This document shows, one piece after another, positions 46,801-62,603 of a DNA stretch of 64,000 bases. The notes beneath the pieces were generated by a model that did not search any database, had not been told where the DNA came from, and saw only the letters and a list, made by a program, of their open reading frames with translations. Numbering within the stretch: position 1 is the first letter of the stretch; each line of letters starts with the position of its first letter. Source of the DNA: Nemania diffusa (lineage: Eukaryota; Ascomycota; Sordariomycetes; Xylariales; Xylariaceae); assembly GCA_038501195.1 (NCBI GenBank), contig JBBPUQ010000004.1, positions 1,612,001 through 1,676,000 of the forward strand. Direction: 5' to 3'. The position numbers and the translations under genes were made by a program.

Positions 46801-48167
46801 GAGCATGAAATAGGATGAGACATCCTTTGAAGCAGCAATCCAGTTCTTTAACGCCCCTTGGTCACCAACCTCAAGCAATTTCTGTACAGATTGGAGGTCA
46901 TACCTGAGACCGCTGGCGGAGTTATACCGGTCTGGAATATGCTTGGACGTGCATTTCTGGATAATGCGTCCAACAGCCTCGGGCACATCATTCCTGATGT
47001 TTGACACCATCGGTATCCGGCGGTTTAGCACACCCTGCACGATGTCTAGGGGTGCGGCGCCAGTGAAAACGGGTTGCTGTGTGAGAAGCATCCAGAATAA
47101 GACACCTAGTGAGTAGATGTCGGTTCGGGTGTCTGGCTCGGCGGGCATCCGTCCTGTTTGTTCTGGACTAATATAGAGGAGTTTATTCTTCGCCCCAAGC
47201 TCCTTAGAAAGCATGGACCAACCCGTACTGGTAAGTCCATGTTCAAATGAACGTAACCCGGAACCAAAACTAGCCAGCTTGACTTGATTGGATTGGATAT
47301 TATAATGAAAGGCATCGGCCCTGATCTCTCCATGGACCATTCCATGACGATGATGCAAAAGCTCCAAGCTCTGGGTTGCACCAATGGCGAAGTCGAGGAA
47401 GTACATTAGGCTGATGGGGGGGTCAAGATGGAATTCATCCTTGCGATATGCCTCTAGTCTATCTTCATTCTTCTTGGCATAGTAAAACGCGGGGCCTAGA
47501 TCGAGAGCTTGGAAGAGGTAGTTGGGCCCGAGATGTTCATAAATGGCAACGACAATAGGGCCGCGATCGCTAGGCTGCGGGCTGAGGCGAACCAAGTCAA
47601 TGGGCCGCGTGTTATGAGCGCCTTCGGGATCAGAAGTAGCAATGAGAATCCTGGCGGTATGAAAAGCTCTCTCCTCACGTAGGACATGGTAAGAAACGCG
47701 GGCCACGATGGGTTGTTCGCCGACGCTGAAGGGAGGTTCGAATGTCGAGCTGACAGAGGCGGCGGCGGGTGAAGTAGCCAAATGATCACTATTGCTGTCA
47801 CTTCTGCCGTCGCTCTTAGGTCCAAGAAAAAGCTGAGGTTCCGAAGTTAGGGTGCGGCTCGGGCTTAGTTTAGGAAAACTAGGCGTGTTTTGTGAGATCT
47901 GCGAAGGAGTCACAGCATTCGAAGTATTCGAGGAGTGGGAGACGAAACGAGTGCCGAAAAAATGCCTGCGTTAGACGATGAGGGTTAGTATTAACGGACA
48001 GGCTGCAAGGCATGATGAGGGCATATGAACTACCAGTTGTCGTAGCTCGAATGAACAGCCCTCTCCGATTCGTCCCATGAATAGCCAGTCAGTTGTCTCA
48101 GTCGTTCGAAGATGCGAGCAGGGGGATCAAGCTGCTCGTCTGGCAGAGCGGCGGCTCCGTCCATCAT
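40810..48167 (-). CDS. Group X hybrid histidine kinase (pseudokinase-AAA ATPase-GAF-HisKA-HATPase-REC)
   Basis: Four exons (48167-48034, 47965-45645, 45591-44996, 44895-40810) encode 2378 residues in perfect phase. Domains in order: a Ser/Thr-kinase-like domain (about 135-410), a P-loop ATPase with GAGGLGKT near 604 and Walker B LCLDDLQFADDES near 767, a long TPR-like helical region, a GAF domain (about 1711-1870), and a coiled coil. The kinase core has the H-box NVSHELRTPLNGVIG with His1944, N-box NLISNSLKFTENG, and G-boxes VRDTGIGIP and GSGLGLSICKSL. A receiver domain follows with MDVQMPILDGYEA, phospho-acceptor Asp2271, and Lys in YLAKPVK. This is the architecture of group X fungal kinases such as fission yeast Mak2/Mak3, which take part in oxidative-stress phosphorelay to Ypd1. 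The N-terminal kinase-like domain has HGE where active kinases have HRD, and SFG for DFG, so it is probably inactive. The start is the Met-Met pair reached by splicing a small first exon; an apparent start at 47913 is a Val codon. Confidence 0.92.
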
Positions 48168-49470
48168 GCGCCGCAGTGAAGGATATAATAGAGCTATAGA
48201 TACAAGAGGTGAGGTACTGGGTGGATTGGGGGAGGGTGCGTGTGAAGGGTCGAGATCGAGGTCGAGGTCGAGGTCACGCGTGGTCAGGTGGGCGATGTTG
48301 AGGGGACGATGCTCCTCATGTTGGCTGGTGTCTCGTCAAGCCCGAAGGTGCCCGGTTGCCGGCGTTGGTCAGAAGGAAGCAACTTCGGATTCTGCGTGCA
48401 AGATCAAGACCGCAAAGTACTCGACTGGAAGTCGAATTCGATACCGATCCTGCGCTGCTACTGCCGTCGCACACGCTGTTCTTAGCAATACAGTAGGTAG
48501 GTAGATAGTGGGTGTTGCATGCAAGACCGAGCTAGTCTAGATAGAACTAAGCGGTACAAGACCCAACCGTTTTTTTTATTGATAGGTACAGTTATCCCTT
48601 ATCTACCTAAGATAGGTACGTCCCTAGACTTGGGGTGTGCCTACCTACATACTTAACCTACATATGACGAGGAATTAACCCCCGCGCCCAATGAAATACT
48701 CTCACTACCTACACTGTAGACACTGAAGCAGGTGATATATAAAGATTTTAAGGCCATAGTTCTGAGGTGCTCGCCCCTGCAGCGTTGTTTTTGGGTTGAA
48801 GCACGGATTCACCATTCCGGTAGTTAGGTACCTGCGTAGCTATCTCCTGAGTAGACGAATGATGTAATGATTGAGGAGGGGCGACAAGGGGTCCGAAATA
48901 GGTACACGATCGAAACCACTAAAGTTCGTCTACAGGACAGACCGTTATAAATCAAGTCTCTCCTGTAATGAATGTCGATAGAAATTAAGATACGGCAGAA
49001 AATACTCGCTTGGAAGGCCGACGTAGGTATTTATTCGTGTCTGTAAGAGTAGGCACACTGTTAGCCGGGCCAAAAGCTTACCTACGCTCCGGCTTTGTAG
49101 TATTTTATGATCAAAGCATTTTTACGGAACCACTATCATATTCTAATAGCAGTACTATAGGGATCGATCCTAACAATCGCTCTGTCGCATAGCGATGACG
49201 GTTCGTAGACGAAGGGATACTTTCAGCACTACGACTCTATATCTATTTTTTATATCTTGTCTACTAATGCAGAACTTCTGGCTACATGCGTTTCAAAGCC
49301 TCGTTACGAAATTCAAACCGGTAAAACCTGACACTTCATCTGCTTTCGCTCCATATCCCGGCCAGATGCCTTATTAAACTCCATACGAGCTCGTTGAGCT
49401 CTTGCAAAGCGCCAATTCAAAACCGGCTGAAGCGCTTATGCTCGTAAAACGCGCCCACGTTGTTAATTAT
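48168..49470. other. Promoter side of the histidine kinase and 3' side of the mutase gene
   Basis: No gene seen. A GGTCGA hexamer repeat (48248-48276) lies about 80 bp upstream of the kinase start, in its likely leader. GTAG/CTAC runs occur near 48495-48660. Short plus-strand frames at 49010-49377 have no family character. Confidence 0.5.
48248..48276. repeat. GGTCGA hexamer tandem repeat
   Basis: Four tandem copies (one reading GATCGA) plus a partial fifth in the presumed 5' leader of the hybrid histidine kinase gene. Confidence 0.8.
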
Positions 49471-51397
<1,927 letters not shown>

Positions 51398-54300
51398 GAT
51401 GTCTGAGGTCTAAAGTCTAAGGATTTGGAGTTCTATACAAAGGTATATTCAAACGAACGAACGGGTAGAAGATTTAGAGCATTGAAGAAACAAAGCTTCT
51501 TAGGAGAAGGGGAGAAGGAGCTCCTTTTGGGGCATTTGGGGAGAGACATTGGGGGGGAGGGGCACACCCTCGTCCACTACAAAATTATGTGGGGCCGTGC
51601 TTGTTGGTTGGGACCTAGCACACCCCCTCCATTCTCGCCAGTCTTGAAGAGTGTCTAATCATAATTTAATCTTCCACATAGTGTTAACCTATTAGGTTAC
51701 TTTACCTACCAGATTAACGCCACCAATTTAATCATTTACCTATCGCTCATTACTTGTGTATACTGCAGGTATATCTATGCTATCACGGAGCCGTGCTTAT
51801 GTACTCCTGAATCTGATATCTTCTGTATAGCCAGAATACTCATAGCCTAGTAACACGATATTAATGTGGGTAATTGTTGCCATGTCAGTACCTCCTACCT
51901 GGTATATATATCTTTTAGTATGTAAATACCTACATATGGTAGGTAGGTTTGATACCTCCATATTACCTTATTTGGCTAAGCCTTATAAGGCCACTTATAA
52001 GTTATACCTACTCCATCTCATACTACCACATGTTTCACCCACACATTAGGTAACATTAAAATTTTGCCTTTTTATAGATATTGAAAACGTAATTCTCTTA
52101 TCGTGTGATTGATGTCGTGTTCTTCCAATTTTTAATAGAAGGAAGCAGAAGAAGAAGAAAAAGTAGTGTCTGTCCCTTCTCCCCCCCTTCACCTTAACTA
52201 CGTGGCTTTCTTGGTGACAAAGTATGTTGTAAGTGGGGAGGCTACGATTCAAACAATACGGTGCTCTGTCGCCACAGCTATGTATGATTTGACAAACATG
52301 TCTTAATCATGTATCTGGGCAAGGGAGCTATGTATGTACATACTGTTGTCAACCATTACCAGAATAAGCCAGCGGCTGGAAGTCTAACTGAGCTAGTCAG
52401 GGGATGTCGATAACTAACAGAAAAAAAGGGGGGGATCGTAGAAGTGTGGAAACTGATAATCAGGGGGGGTTGTTGCACACCGCCAACAACATGTGAAATA
52501 CCTACCAATGTCGTTTTTCTCTGTTTTGATAGGAGCACCGACATTAACACTGCGCGGCCAATTTTGGAATTTTAGATTATAATTTTACATCAAATACTGC
52601 ACAAATCCCTTATGTACGCGTCAACCCTACACCACTCCCACACTACCCACACTGAGATGGTGCAATCAAGATATCTTAGCTTAGGTTCCATGAATCAATG
52701 GGGTGGATCTCCTAGCGTGATGAAATTCGCTGTTCTGCCCCTGTCCCCTGGTGTACCGACTCTGCACTACCAACCCTGACTAGACATTACGCCGGCCGAG
52801 TGCTCCAAGCAGGAATTATGGCGGGATCTTGAGCATTGGTGCGGTACCTGGTTACAGTTCTCACACGGATCACAAGTTGGCTCTTCATTGCACCAGTCAT
52901 GTACATAGGCAGTTAAGGTCTAGGCCTGGGCACTCTAGTATGCGTACTGTTTAATGCGGGTTCAACTATGGAAGTTAGCTAACTCTGTGCATATGCACAT
53001 AGAGGTTATGTAGGTATGTGGATGGGAATTTGGTGGAGTAAGCTTTGGCAAGGTTAATAGCCAGCACATACATCAATCACAATGCGGCATCGATCATCAT
53101 AATAATCCTTATCATCACCGGTCCTTTGTGTCTTTGCAGCAATAAGTACAACAAGTGCAATTGCCGTTTGTAGTATTTTGTAGTACCTACTGCGTACATA
53201 CCTACGTTGCTCGGCGTAGTTTTGGTTGTGGGTTGCAAGGTTGAGAATCCTAGCCACCCACTCGTTCTCAGGGCTCGGTCTGTTAGCGATATTAGTCGCA
53301 CGGCAGATGAGATGATGCAAGAATCCTTGTCGTATACATTCAGAGTAGAATAGTGTCCGTTGACAAAATGAGTGACGCTATCTAGGTAGGTAAAGTATAT
53401 AGATTAGACGTTAATTATTAATACTAGTACTAGGTAAAGTATATGCAGTAACTACTTACAAGAACTTTAACAGTAAAACACACCGAAGTTTTTCTATTAG
53501 GTGTAAAATAGAAAAAAACCATAAATAACCACAATGAGATTTTGTTGAACATTAAATCGACATAGGCAATATACGTAAACGAAACCAGATCATTTTGTTG
53601 CAGATTATGGTTTCCACCCTGCTGTCTAGTGGCACGATGGCCGGTGGCTCAGTCCGAGATCAACAAGATCTGCGAGACAAATTCAGACAAAGTCTTCGTT
53701 TCAGTTTAAGACTCCGCTGCTAGCAGCCAGCCAACCGTTGATCCTTACCCAGGTTACACCCGAAGTTTCGAAGTATCGTGCGTTAGGTACGTACAGTAGA
53801 TGGTGTAAAGTACTGTGTCTTCATTTTCTGGTAGGTCCTGGATTCAAGCTTGACAAGACAAACAAAACCGACAATTTCATCGATGGGATTTCTTTCTACA
53901 TCTGCTGTAGCACAACATATCCACGTATTCCAGCATTTTACGATTAGTCCCCGCAGAGCATATCCACCTAGGAAAGGACTTCTCAACCTAAAGGGAAAAA
54001 AGAAGACCTAGCACTAACCGCAGCGCGCCAGATGATCTGTACGCATAGCAAAGGGAACCTTATTTAAAACCTCCGCATAATCAACAGTTAGTCAGCATGT
54101 ACATAACATAAAAATAAAGTGCTACAAAGGAATGAAAAAGTACCAGTTATCAATTATTCATTATTAAGGCATCCAGCAGGCCGGGTTCAATGAGGCAATC
54201 ACACGGACCGCGAGCATGGCGCAAAAGTGGTGTTTCCGGGATGGAACAGCAAATCTTTAATAGTCGGTAAATCACTTTATATATTTATCCTCTGCTAGGT

Positions 54301-55317
54301 GCCGCGGGTGCCTCAAATAAAATTCGGTGCTTGTCATCACCGGGCCGCGTATGGCTTGTCTCAGTTTACTAGGCGTGCAGGGACCTCGGGAGGCTCCTGT
54401 TTGAAACAACTACCTACGTCATAAGCTCAAAATTTCTACGGGTTGCCAAGAGAATACGAGGTAGGTGCCAAGGCATATACTTACGGTCCGAATGGGTAGG
54501 TAGTACTTTGATAAGTCATTTTGTGCTTTAAAGACACATTACACGAATTCAACAGATCATACAATCCCTTACCTATGATATCACATTTAGTATCACAGCA
54601 TTAAATGCAATAGATAGTCGAAATATACATACGTATATATATATATATGTCAATATATAGTAAATACCCTAAACAAGTAGGTAGGTACTTATATGAACCT
54701 ACATATAAGGTTCCTAGTAGCCTATTATATCTAGAGAACATAAGCATGCACGGGGTTTGGTCGGCTTCTCTTATAGGCTACTTTGATAGCCTGATAAAGG
54801 GATGTCTTTTATTACAATAGGTATGTGGCTGAATACTTACTCCTACTGTGGGTTTTGACTCTAGATTCTGCAACGGCTTAGTTAGATACTCCAAGTACCT
54901 GTGCTGTAGCCGTTGGCTAAATAACTAATACATGAAGCACCTTTTAATACATGGCGTTACTCAACATCTCTATTCTGTAGGTAGTTCAAGATGGCGGACT
55001 GATAACGAGGCTAAGCAACAGTGCGGAGAATATGGTACCTATACTGTACGGCTATATGCAAGCCGCCTAGGTACATACCCCATGCCTCTTTTAGGTGTAA
55101 TAATAGCTGCTTACTTGTACTTTGCGACCAACCTACTTACAGTACCTAATGTAAAACTGCCTTTCTCATTCCAGCGCCTCTTTCCCACCACCATAGTGCT
55201 TCATCACTTGTAATTGACGTCGCCTTGTCACTCGTTCCTATAATTCGGCGTGCATCTTTTCTTTCTCTCCTCATCTTTCTCCAGTCCTAACTACCACACT
55301 CCGTCTCCATCATCGCA
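51398..55317. other. Divergent intergenic region between mutase and transporter
   Basis: About 3.9 kb with no supportable gene. Both flanking promoters must lie here. It is AT-rich, with GTAG/CTAC runs (for example 53385-53395, 54676-54690) and a TA-dinucleotide run at 54634-54648. A pyrimidine-rich tract at 55255-55310 precedes the transporter start and is probably its leader. Confidence 0.5.
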
Positions 55318-56766
55318 ATGGCCGACGAGAAGAGCCGCGTGTCCGGCGACAGCCCGCGAGAGGCTAAGGGCCCTCTGCTGCCAACGTCCACTGCTGACGC
55401 CGCAATCGCCGAGAAGACACAACCCGCGAAGCCGGTCTTCCACCCAGCGCTCTACGTTGTGTATGTTTGAACAGCGCCGTCTCCAAACTTGCGCGGGCAT
55501 TTGCTGATAGCGACGCATCGATATAGCACCTGGATCAGTCTCTCGTCTTCCGTCATCCTGTTCAACAAATGGATCCTCGACAGCCTGGACTTCCGTAAGC
55601 GACAACGCTGGAATCGTAACGAGCGCACAGTCTGACCACGCACAGGTTATCCCGTTATTCTGACGACCTACCACTTGTCCTTCGCGACCGTCGCCACCCA
55701 GTTGATGGCCCGCTACACCACGCTCCTCGATGGCCGCAAGTCGGTAAAGATGACAGGGCGCGTTTACTTGCGCGCCATTGTCCCCATCGGCGTCTTCTTT
55801 AGCTTGAGTCTCATCTGCGGAAATTTAACCTACCTCTACCTCAGTGTTGCCTTCATTCAGATGATCAAGGTATGGAAATATTGGACTGAGAGGAAGCGAA
55901 GTGAACGCAATGCTGACATGGTGTCCAATAGGCTACTACCCCTGTCGCGGTGCTTTTGTCGAGCTGGGCAATGGGCATTGCTCCCGTAAACCTCAGGCAG
56001 CTCGCAAATGTCTCGGCTATTGTCATCGGCGTCGTCATCGCAACGTTCGGCGAGATCAAATTTGTTTGGATCGGCTTCCTATACCAGCTTGGAGGTGTCC
56101 TGTTCGAAGCTATCCGTCTCAACTTGGTCCAGGCTCTGCTCAGCTCTGCCGAGTATAAGATGGATCCCTTGGTCTCACTTTACTACTTCGCACCCATTTG
56201 CGCAGCTATGAATGGTGTGGTTGCCCTGATCTGGGAAGTGCCTCGGGTTTCTATAGATCAAGTCTACAATGTTGGCCTGGTGAACTTCTTCCTGAATGGG
56301 CTTTGCGCATTCCTCCTCAATGTCTCAGTTGTATTCCTGGTAAGTAGAGAAAAGTCATTGTTCCAACCGAACCTAAGCTCATTCTTCAACTTAGATTGGA
56401 AAGACATCCGCTGTCATTATGACCCTCTGTGGTGTCCTCAAGGATGTCTTGCTCGTCTTGGCATCAATGGCTATCTGGAATACGCCTGTCTCCGGTCTCC
56501 AGGCCTTCGGGTACAGTATTGCTCTGGGCGGTATGGTCTACTACAAGCTTGGTGGCGAGGCCCTCAAGGGTTACGCTGGCGAGGCTGGCCGACACTGGGC
56601 TGAATTTGGCTCTACCCGTCCTGCCCTTCGGAAGCTAGTTGCCATCAGTGGAGTCGTGCTGTTGGTCTTCCTCTTGTTCGGCGGTCTAGCTCCCACCTAC
56701 GCTCCTGAATATGATCCATCCCAGTATTTAAGCAATGCTGCAGGAAAGCTGGGTGTATCTTCATAA
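55318..56766 (+). CDS. TPT/SLC35-type nucleotide-sugar transporter, candidate UDP-galactofuranose transporter
   Basis: Five exons (55318-55460, 55527-55594, 55646-55869, 55932-56339, 56395-56766) encode 404 residues. A cytosolic N-terminus of about 45 residues is followed by a triose-phosphate-transporter fold of roughly ten membrane helices. Signature stretches are SLSSSVILFNKWILDSLDF, RYPVILTTYHLSFATVATQ, IKATTPVAVLLSSWAMG, FGEIKFVWIGFLYQLGG, YKMDPLVSLYYFAP and TLCGVLKDVLLVLAS. Such proteins exchange nucleotide sugars for nucleoside monophosphates across the Golgi membrane. Gene order next to UDP-galactopyranose mutase matches the neighbouring ugmA-ugtA (glfA-glfB) genes reported in Aspergillus, so UDP-Galf is the likeliest substrate. 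That assignment rests on neighbourhood and recalled similarity, so no symbol is given. The start is the first ATG after a CT-rich leader (context GCAATGG). Confidence 0.9.
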
Positions 56767-57876
56767 AGCATGCAACTTGTCAACTTCGTCGAAATGAAAC
56801 TCGGCCTCTTGGCATTCGGGTGGCGATTTTAGATTGAGCTTGCGGTCTATTGTAGGGATCAAGAGGGGATTTGACTAGAATGAATCTGTCTTATTTCAAT
56901 ATTCTTATGCGCCTCATCTCAGAAGGTTTCACCACAACAACTGGGGGACTTTAAACTTATATTGACTATTTTAGGCCGGGCGTCAGTAAGAAAGGCATGG
57001 TCATATCGTGTACGAACTATAGAATGGCGAAATGGCGTCACGTACAGGGATTTGGGTGATTCCGACATGAATTGCGAGTCTCCTGTATTTCGGAAGCCTG
57101 TAGGAATTAGATTTGATTGACGAATAATAATGATAGGGGTCGAGTCCCTTATATACATCATTATATATATACTTTTGAACAATTTGGATGCGGACCTTAG
57201 TGAGCTGTTCTCTCAATTTCCTCGTCTTCATGCTGTTATAGACGCAGTTGTAGTTTTGTAAGTGAAAGCATTAGTAAATCAACGGCAGCATTAACAGGAC
57301 CACATACTCAATTTTAATCGATATGCGTCCACGAGTTTGCTCTAGTAGTTTTAGGCAACGAGGTGTAAGAGAAATCTTGCGCTATGCTCAGCAGTTAGAA
57401 TACTCCAATGGTGTGCATGGGGATTCTGTATCAAGCTACGCGAAATTTATCACATCGCAAATACAACTTTGAAGAAGGCGCATTAACTTGGTCATATACG
57501 AAGCGGGAAAGTTTCTACTTTATTCACCCAGGAGGGTTATGCGGTATCTAGTAGATGAGAACGAGGAAGTCTTTAGCCTTCATCGAGTGCAATCATCTTG
57601 TTTCTCACGATGCGGTATCGGTGCTATTCTTGTTCTCTCTTACAAGATATCGTCATTTCTCATTAAGCAGGGTTTCGGCAACGCAGAGGAACACACTTGG
57701 TCTAGTTTTTAGTTTCTCTTTTTGTTTGTTGTCCCTAAATGCAATTGCCTTTTGTGATGCATGTGAATGTACATCCCATACCAGACCAGACCCTTCTCCA
57801 TTTCCCTGCTTTCCCCCTTTCACCGAAAAAGACCGAACGCGCGGAATTCAGAAGACGCAGAGATGGTATGACGAGC
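56767..57876. other. Convergent intergenic region
   Basis: 3' flanks of the transporter gene (+) and the eL27 gene (-). Several short frames are present, none convincing. The segment 56920-57250 is AT-rich. Confidence 0.5.
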
Positions 57877-58644
57877 TTAAAATCCTATTTGCGACAGAAA
57901 AGTCAGTCATTTGTCTTGCGCTGGAGGTAGGTATTGGGCGACGTAGAATAGTCAAGGCGTGAACAACGGGGCCTTATTGGGGGAGCAGTGGAAAGAAAAG
58001 ACGTACGGAGAGGAGTGAAGAACCATCTGTTCTTGCCGCTGGTGTAGCGCTCCTCGAGGACCTTCTTGACGTTCTTCTTAGCGTCCTCACGCTGGCTGAC
58101 CTCCTTGAAGGTCTCGGCCGTCAAGGCACCCTTTAGACCCTCTAGCTCTAGTGTGTATCGTGTGGGCATCAAGTGGTTGTAGTTGATGGCCTTAACGAAG
58201 GGCTTGATCTTAGACCGCTTCTCCTGGCGCGTCTTCGACATGCGCCGTGTGACCTTGGAGGGGTATCGCTCGATGCCGGCTACTAGGGCGTGGCCGAAGG
58301 GGTGTGCCTTGTTACCGCTGTCGACGGGCTGGATGATGACGACCTAGACGCGAAGGAGTAATGTTAGAACAAGAACGCAAGACCTTGACCGGGCGATTGA
58401 TTCATAATAGACGGGGTGGCGAGGATGGTGGGATCCATGGCGTTGTCGTTGTGTCTCTCTCTCGTTGTCGATATGGCCGAAGTAATTTCGAACCTTTTTT
58501 CAACAATTTCCCATGCCCTCCCAAATCCTAGCCGCCAACTCGAATGGTTCCTGATGACATTGTCACGAATGCAACACGTACCTTCTTGCCGGCATAGCGA
58601 CCGCGGGTGATTATGGCAACTCGGCCAACCTTGAGGAACTTCAT
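57877..58644 (-). CDS. rpl27: 60S ribosomal protein eL27
   Basis: Three exons (58644-58582, 58343-58007, 57884-57877) encode 135 residues, the normal eL27 length. The N-terminal KOW-like strand is [20 protein letters not shown], then [38 protein letters not shown] and the C-terminus [11 protein letters not shown]. It is a structural component of the large cytosolic ribosomal subunit. The last exon is only 8 nt and supplies the end of the Arg codon, Phe and the stop. Without that splice the frame would run on for a non-conserved tail. The 122-bp last intron has an ACTGAC branch-like site near its 3' end. The gene is divergent from the Nce101 gene, with about 410 bp between starts. Confidence 0.95.
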
Positions 58645-59057
58645 TTTCAGTTCGCTGTGGTGATGTTGTGGTTAGTCTAGTCGTCGTCCGGAAGATCGAG
58701 GTCGAGGAGGAATGGGAGCTGCAAGTTACGAAAATGGTGGTGGGTGCAATTGGCCGAGATTTTGCCTTGCTGTGGGGGGATAACAGAATTTCTGGTGTGC
58801 GGCTTGATTGCCGAGAGCGCTACTTAGTTGAATAAATGGCTTAGACCATATTGGTTATAGATGTATTCTGTATATTTCCATATATCGCTGTAAAGGATAT
58901 TTGGCTGAACTTCAGTCTCTCTCCTCACCCCACACTATCCGAGGTAGCGAAACGAAACTTCGTGATGATGACCCCCGGTTCTTGACACCAATTACTTGTT
59001 CGAAAAAGAAGCTTTGTCTGTCTCTTCAATTACCCGCACGGATTTAAATCATAAAAA
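58645..59057. promoter_or_regulatory. Bidirectional promoter region, eL27 and Nce101
   Basis: 413 bp between two divergent start codons, so both promoters must lie here. I see no clear TATA box close to either start; specific sites cannot be assigned by eye. Confidence 0.6.
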
Positions 59058-59304
59058 ATGGCTCTCCCTACATATATCATATCGCGAGTCGCAGATCCTG
59101 TTTTTGCTGTAGCGATTGGGTTAGGAGCTGCTGCGCTTCGAATCAACCGCGAAGAAAAAGAGAAGGGAAAATCGACCCAGCAGACAATAGAGTCCATTAA
59201 ACGGTATGTATTTACTATATAAGGCAGTATGGGTATCTGTATATACCTCGAAACTGACATCTATCTTAAGCCGTCTAAGCCTATCTGTTAAAATAGGCCA
59301 TTAA
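59058..59304 (+). CDS. nce101: Non-classical export protein 1 (Nce101-like), small membrane protein
   Basis: Two exons (59058-59203, 59271-59304) encode about 59 residues. The first exon reads MALPTYIISRVADPVFAVA and continues with GLGAAALRINREEKEKGK. This matches the short Nce101 family: an N-terminal ...SR-ADP-FA motif, one membrane helix, then a basic tail. In yeast Nce101 was linked to export of proteins lacking signal peptides; the molecular role is poorly defined. The second exon (RLSLSVKIGH after the splice) is short, and its acceptor CTTAAG is acceptable but not strong, so the exact C-terminus is the least certain part. The gene is too short to stand out by length and is supported by the motif and the clean ATG context (AAAAATGG). 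Confidence 0.78.
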
Positions 59305-59626
59305 TACTTCTACGCTGCCTCCAGAACCAACCGATTTGCCAACCCAATGGAAGCTCTCGAAGACGGTTCGGCCGGTCACCTCTGATTTGGTCCTTATTCG
59401 GATCGTATTCGCAATCACTATATTGGTAGCGATACAAACCATTGTCACAACGGCATCGTCATTAATATCATACACCTTGGTTTAGAAGTACTATGTTCGT
59501 TCCATGCATGGCGAGACTTCAGCGGCGCGGGGTATGAGCACAACCCAACAAATCCTTTTGCTAAAGCGGGCATATCTAGCTCGCCCAGGGTAGGCGTATT
59601 CATACAAAAGTTCACAGATGGCAAGG
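59305..59626. other. Convergent 3' spacer
   Basis: About 320 bp between the ends of the Nce101 gene (+) and the TTC36-like gene (-). Nothing else is seen. Confidence 0.5.
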
Positions 59627-60418
59627 TCATTGTGCAAACGCCGGCCCGTACTCTTTCTTCATCGCTTCCCGAACAATCTGGCCACATAGTTTTGCGGTTG
59701 GGTTCGTACTCACGGCCAATCCCTTCGCAATTTCATTTCCGTATCTTCCTCCCAGAGCAAAATCCTGAGATGCGGCACTCTCGAAATCATGTTTAGTCCA
59801 CTTCTCTTCTTTGCGCCCACCGAGGGAGATTGTCACATTCGGCGAGATTAACTTGCTCGTCATGTAGTAAATTGCAGCTCTTTGGGTGTGGGCCTGCGAT
59901 AGAGTCCTGCCTGCTACTGGCGAGATAGGAGCGAAAGGAGTTCGTGGCGTCAAGAGAGATACAGCTTCGTCGAGGTCTGACAATACCGTCAGCGCCGCTT
60001 GAGATATCTCGTCCTTCTCGGCGTCTTGTAGAAGTGCCTTTGAGTCAGGTTGTCCCGATAGAATCATGGTATCCCCATACAATCTCCGTAAGGCCTGTGC
60101 TCTATTGTTCCGAACGCTAGCATATCGAGGATTTTCCGAGATGATGTGACCGAGCTCGTGGACGTATCGACAGTAGTCGTTGGTCGGTTCTGTCGACGTC
60201 GAAGGTCTGAGCCCAGCTAGTTCCATTTCTAGTTGCTGGATAGTCACCACGATATCCCGCTCTTTATTGGAAACGCGCTCATATACCGAAGCATCCGTAA
60301 CGTTGGGATCTTTGGGCAGGTTCGAATCAAATATAACCGCTGTCGTCGGATTGGCTTCTGGGTCTTTCATCTTCTCTAGGACGTTCAAATCCCGGCGACT
60401 GAGCGGATCTTGAGCCAT
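59627..60418 (-). CDS. TTC36-like tetratricopeptide repeat protein
   Basis: Single-exon frame of 263 residues. The N-terminus (LSRRDLNVLEKMKDPEANP, then TTAVIFDSNLPKDP) and the core PRYASVRNNRAQALRRLYGD follow the layout of fungal proteins related to tetratricopeptide repeat protein 36. The second half contains SQAHTQRAAIYYMTSKL, a further repeat helix pair, and ends with GQIVREAMKKEYGPAFAQ. TPR proteins are protein-binding scaffolds; the role of fungal TTC36 homologues is not established. The helix pair expected before NNRAQAL is degenerate here (ELGHIISENPRYASV). The gene is divergent from the dioxygenase gene. Vertebrate TTC36 has been linked to HPPD stability and tyrosine metabolism, which makes this neighbourhood notable, although it could be coincidence. 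Confidence 0.77.
   Translation of the reverse strand: MAQDPLSRRDLNVLEKMKDPEANPTTAVIFDSNLPKDPNVTDASVYERVSNKERDIVVTIQQLEMELAGLRPSTSTEPTNDYCRYVHELGHIISENPRYASVRNNRAQALRRLYGDTMILSGQPDSKALLQDAEKDEISQAALTVLSDLDEAVSLLTPRTPFAPISPVAGRTLSQAHTQRAAIYYMTSKLISPNVTISLGGRKEEKWTKHDFESAASQDFALGGRYGNEIAKGLAVSTNPTAKLCGQIVREAMKKEYGPAFAQ

Positions 60419-62603
<2,185 letters not shown>

Noticed and set aside
47911..47913. Start of the histidine kinase at 47913
   Set aside because: The codon is GTG (Val) inside an exon that continues upstream in frame and splices cleanly to an ATG-containing first exon at 48167.
57903..58007. C-terminally extended eL27 read without the last intron
   Set aside because: The extension is not conserved in the family, whereas splicing gives the normal PLRF end.
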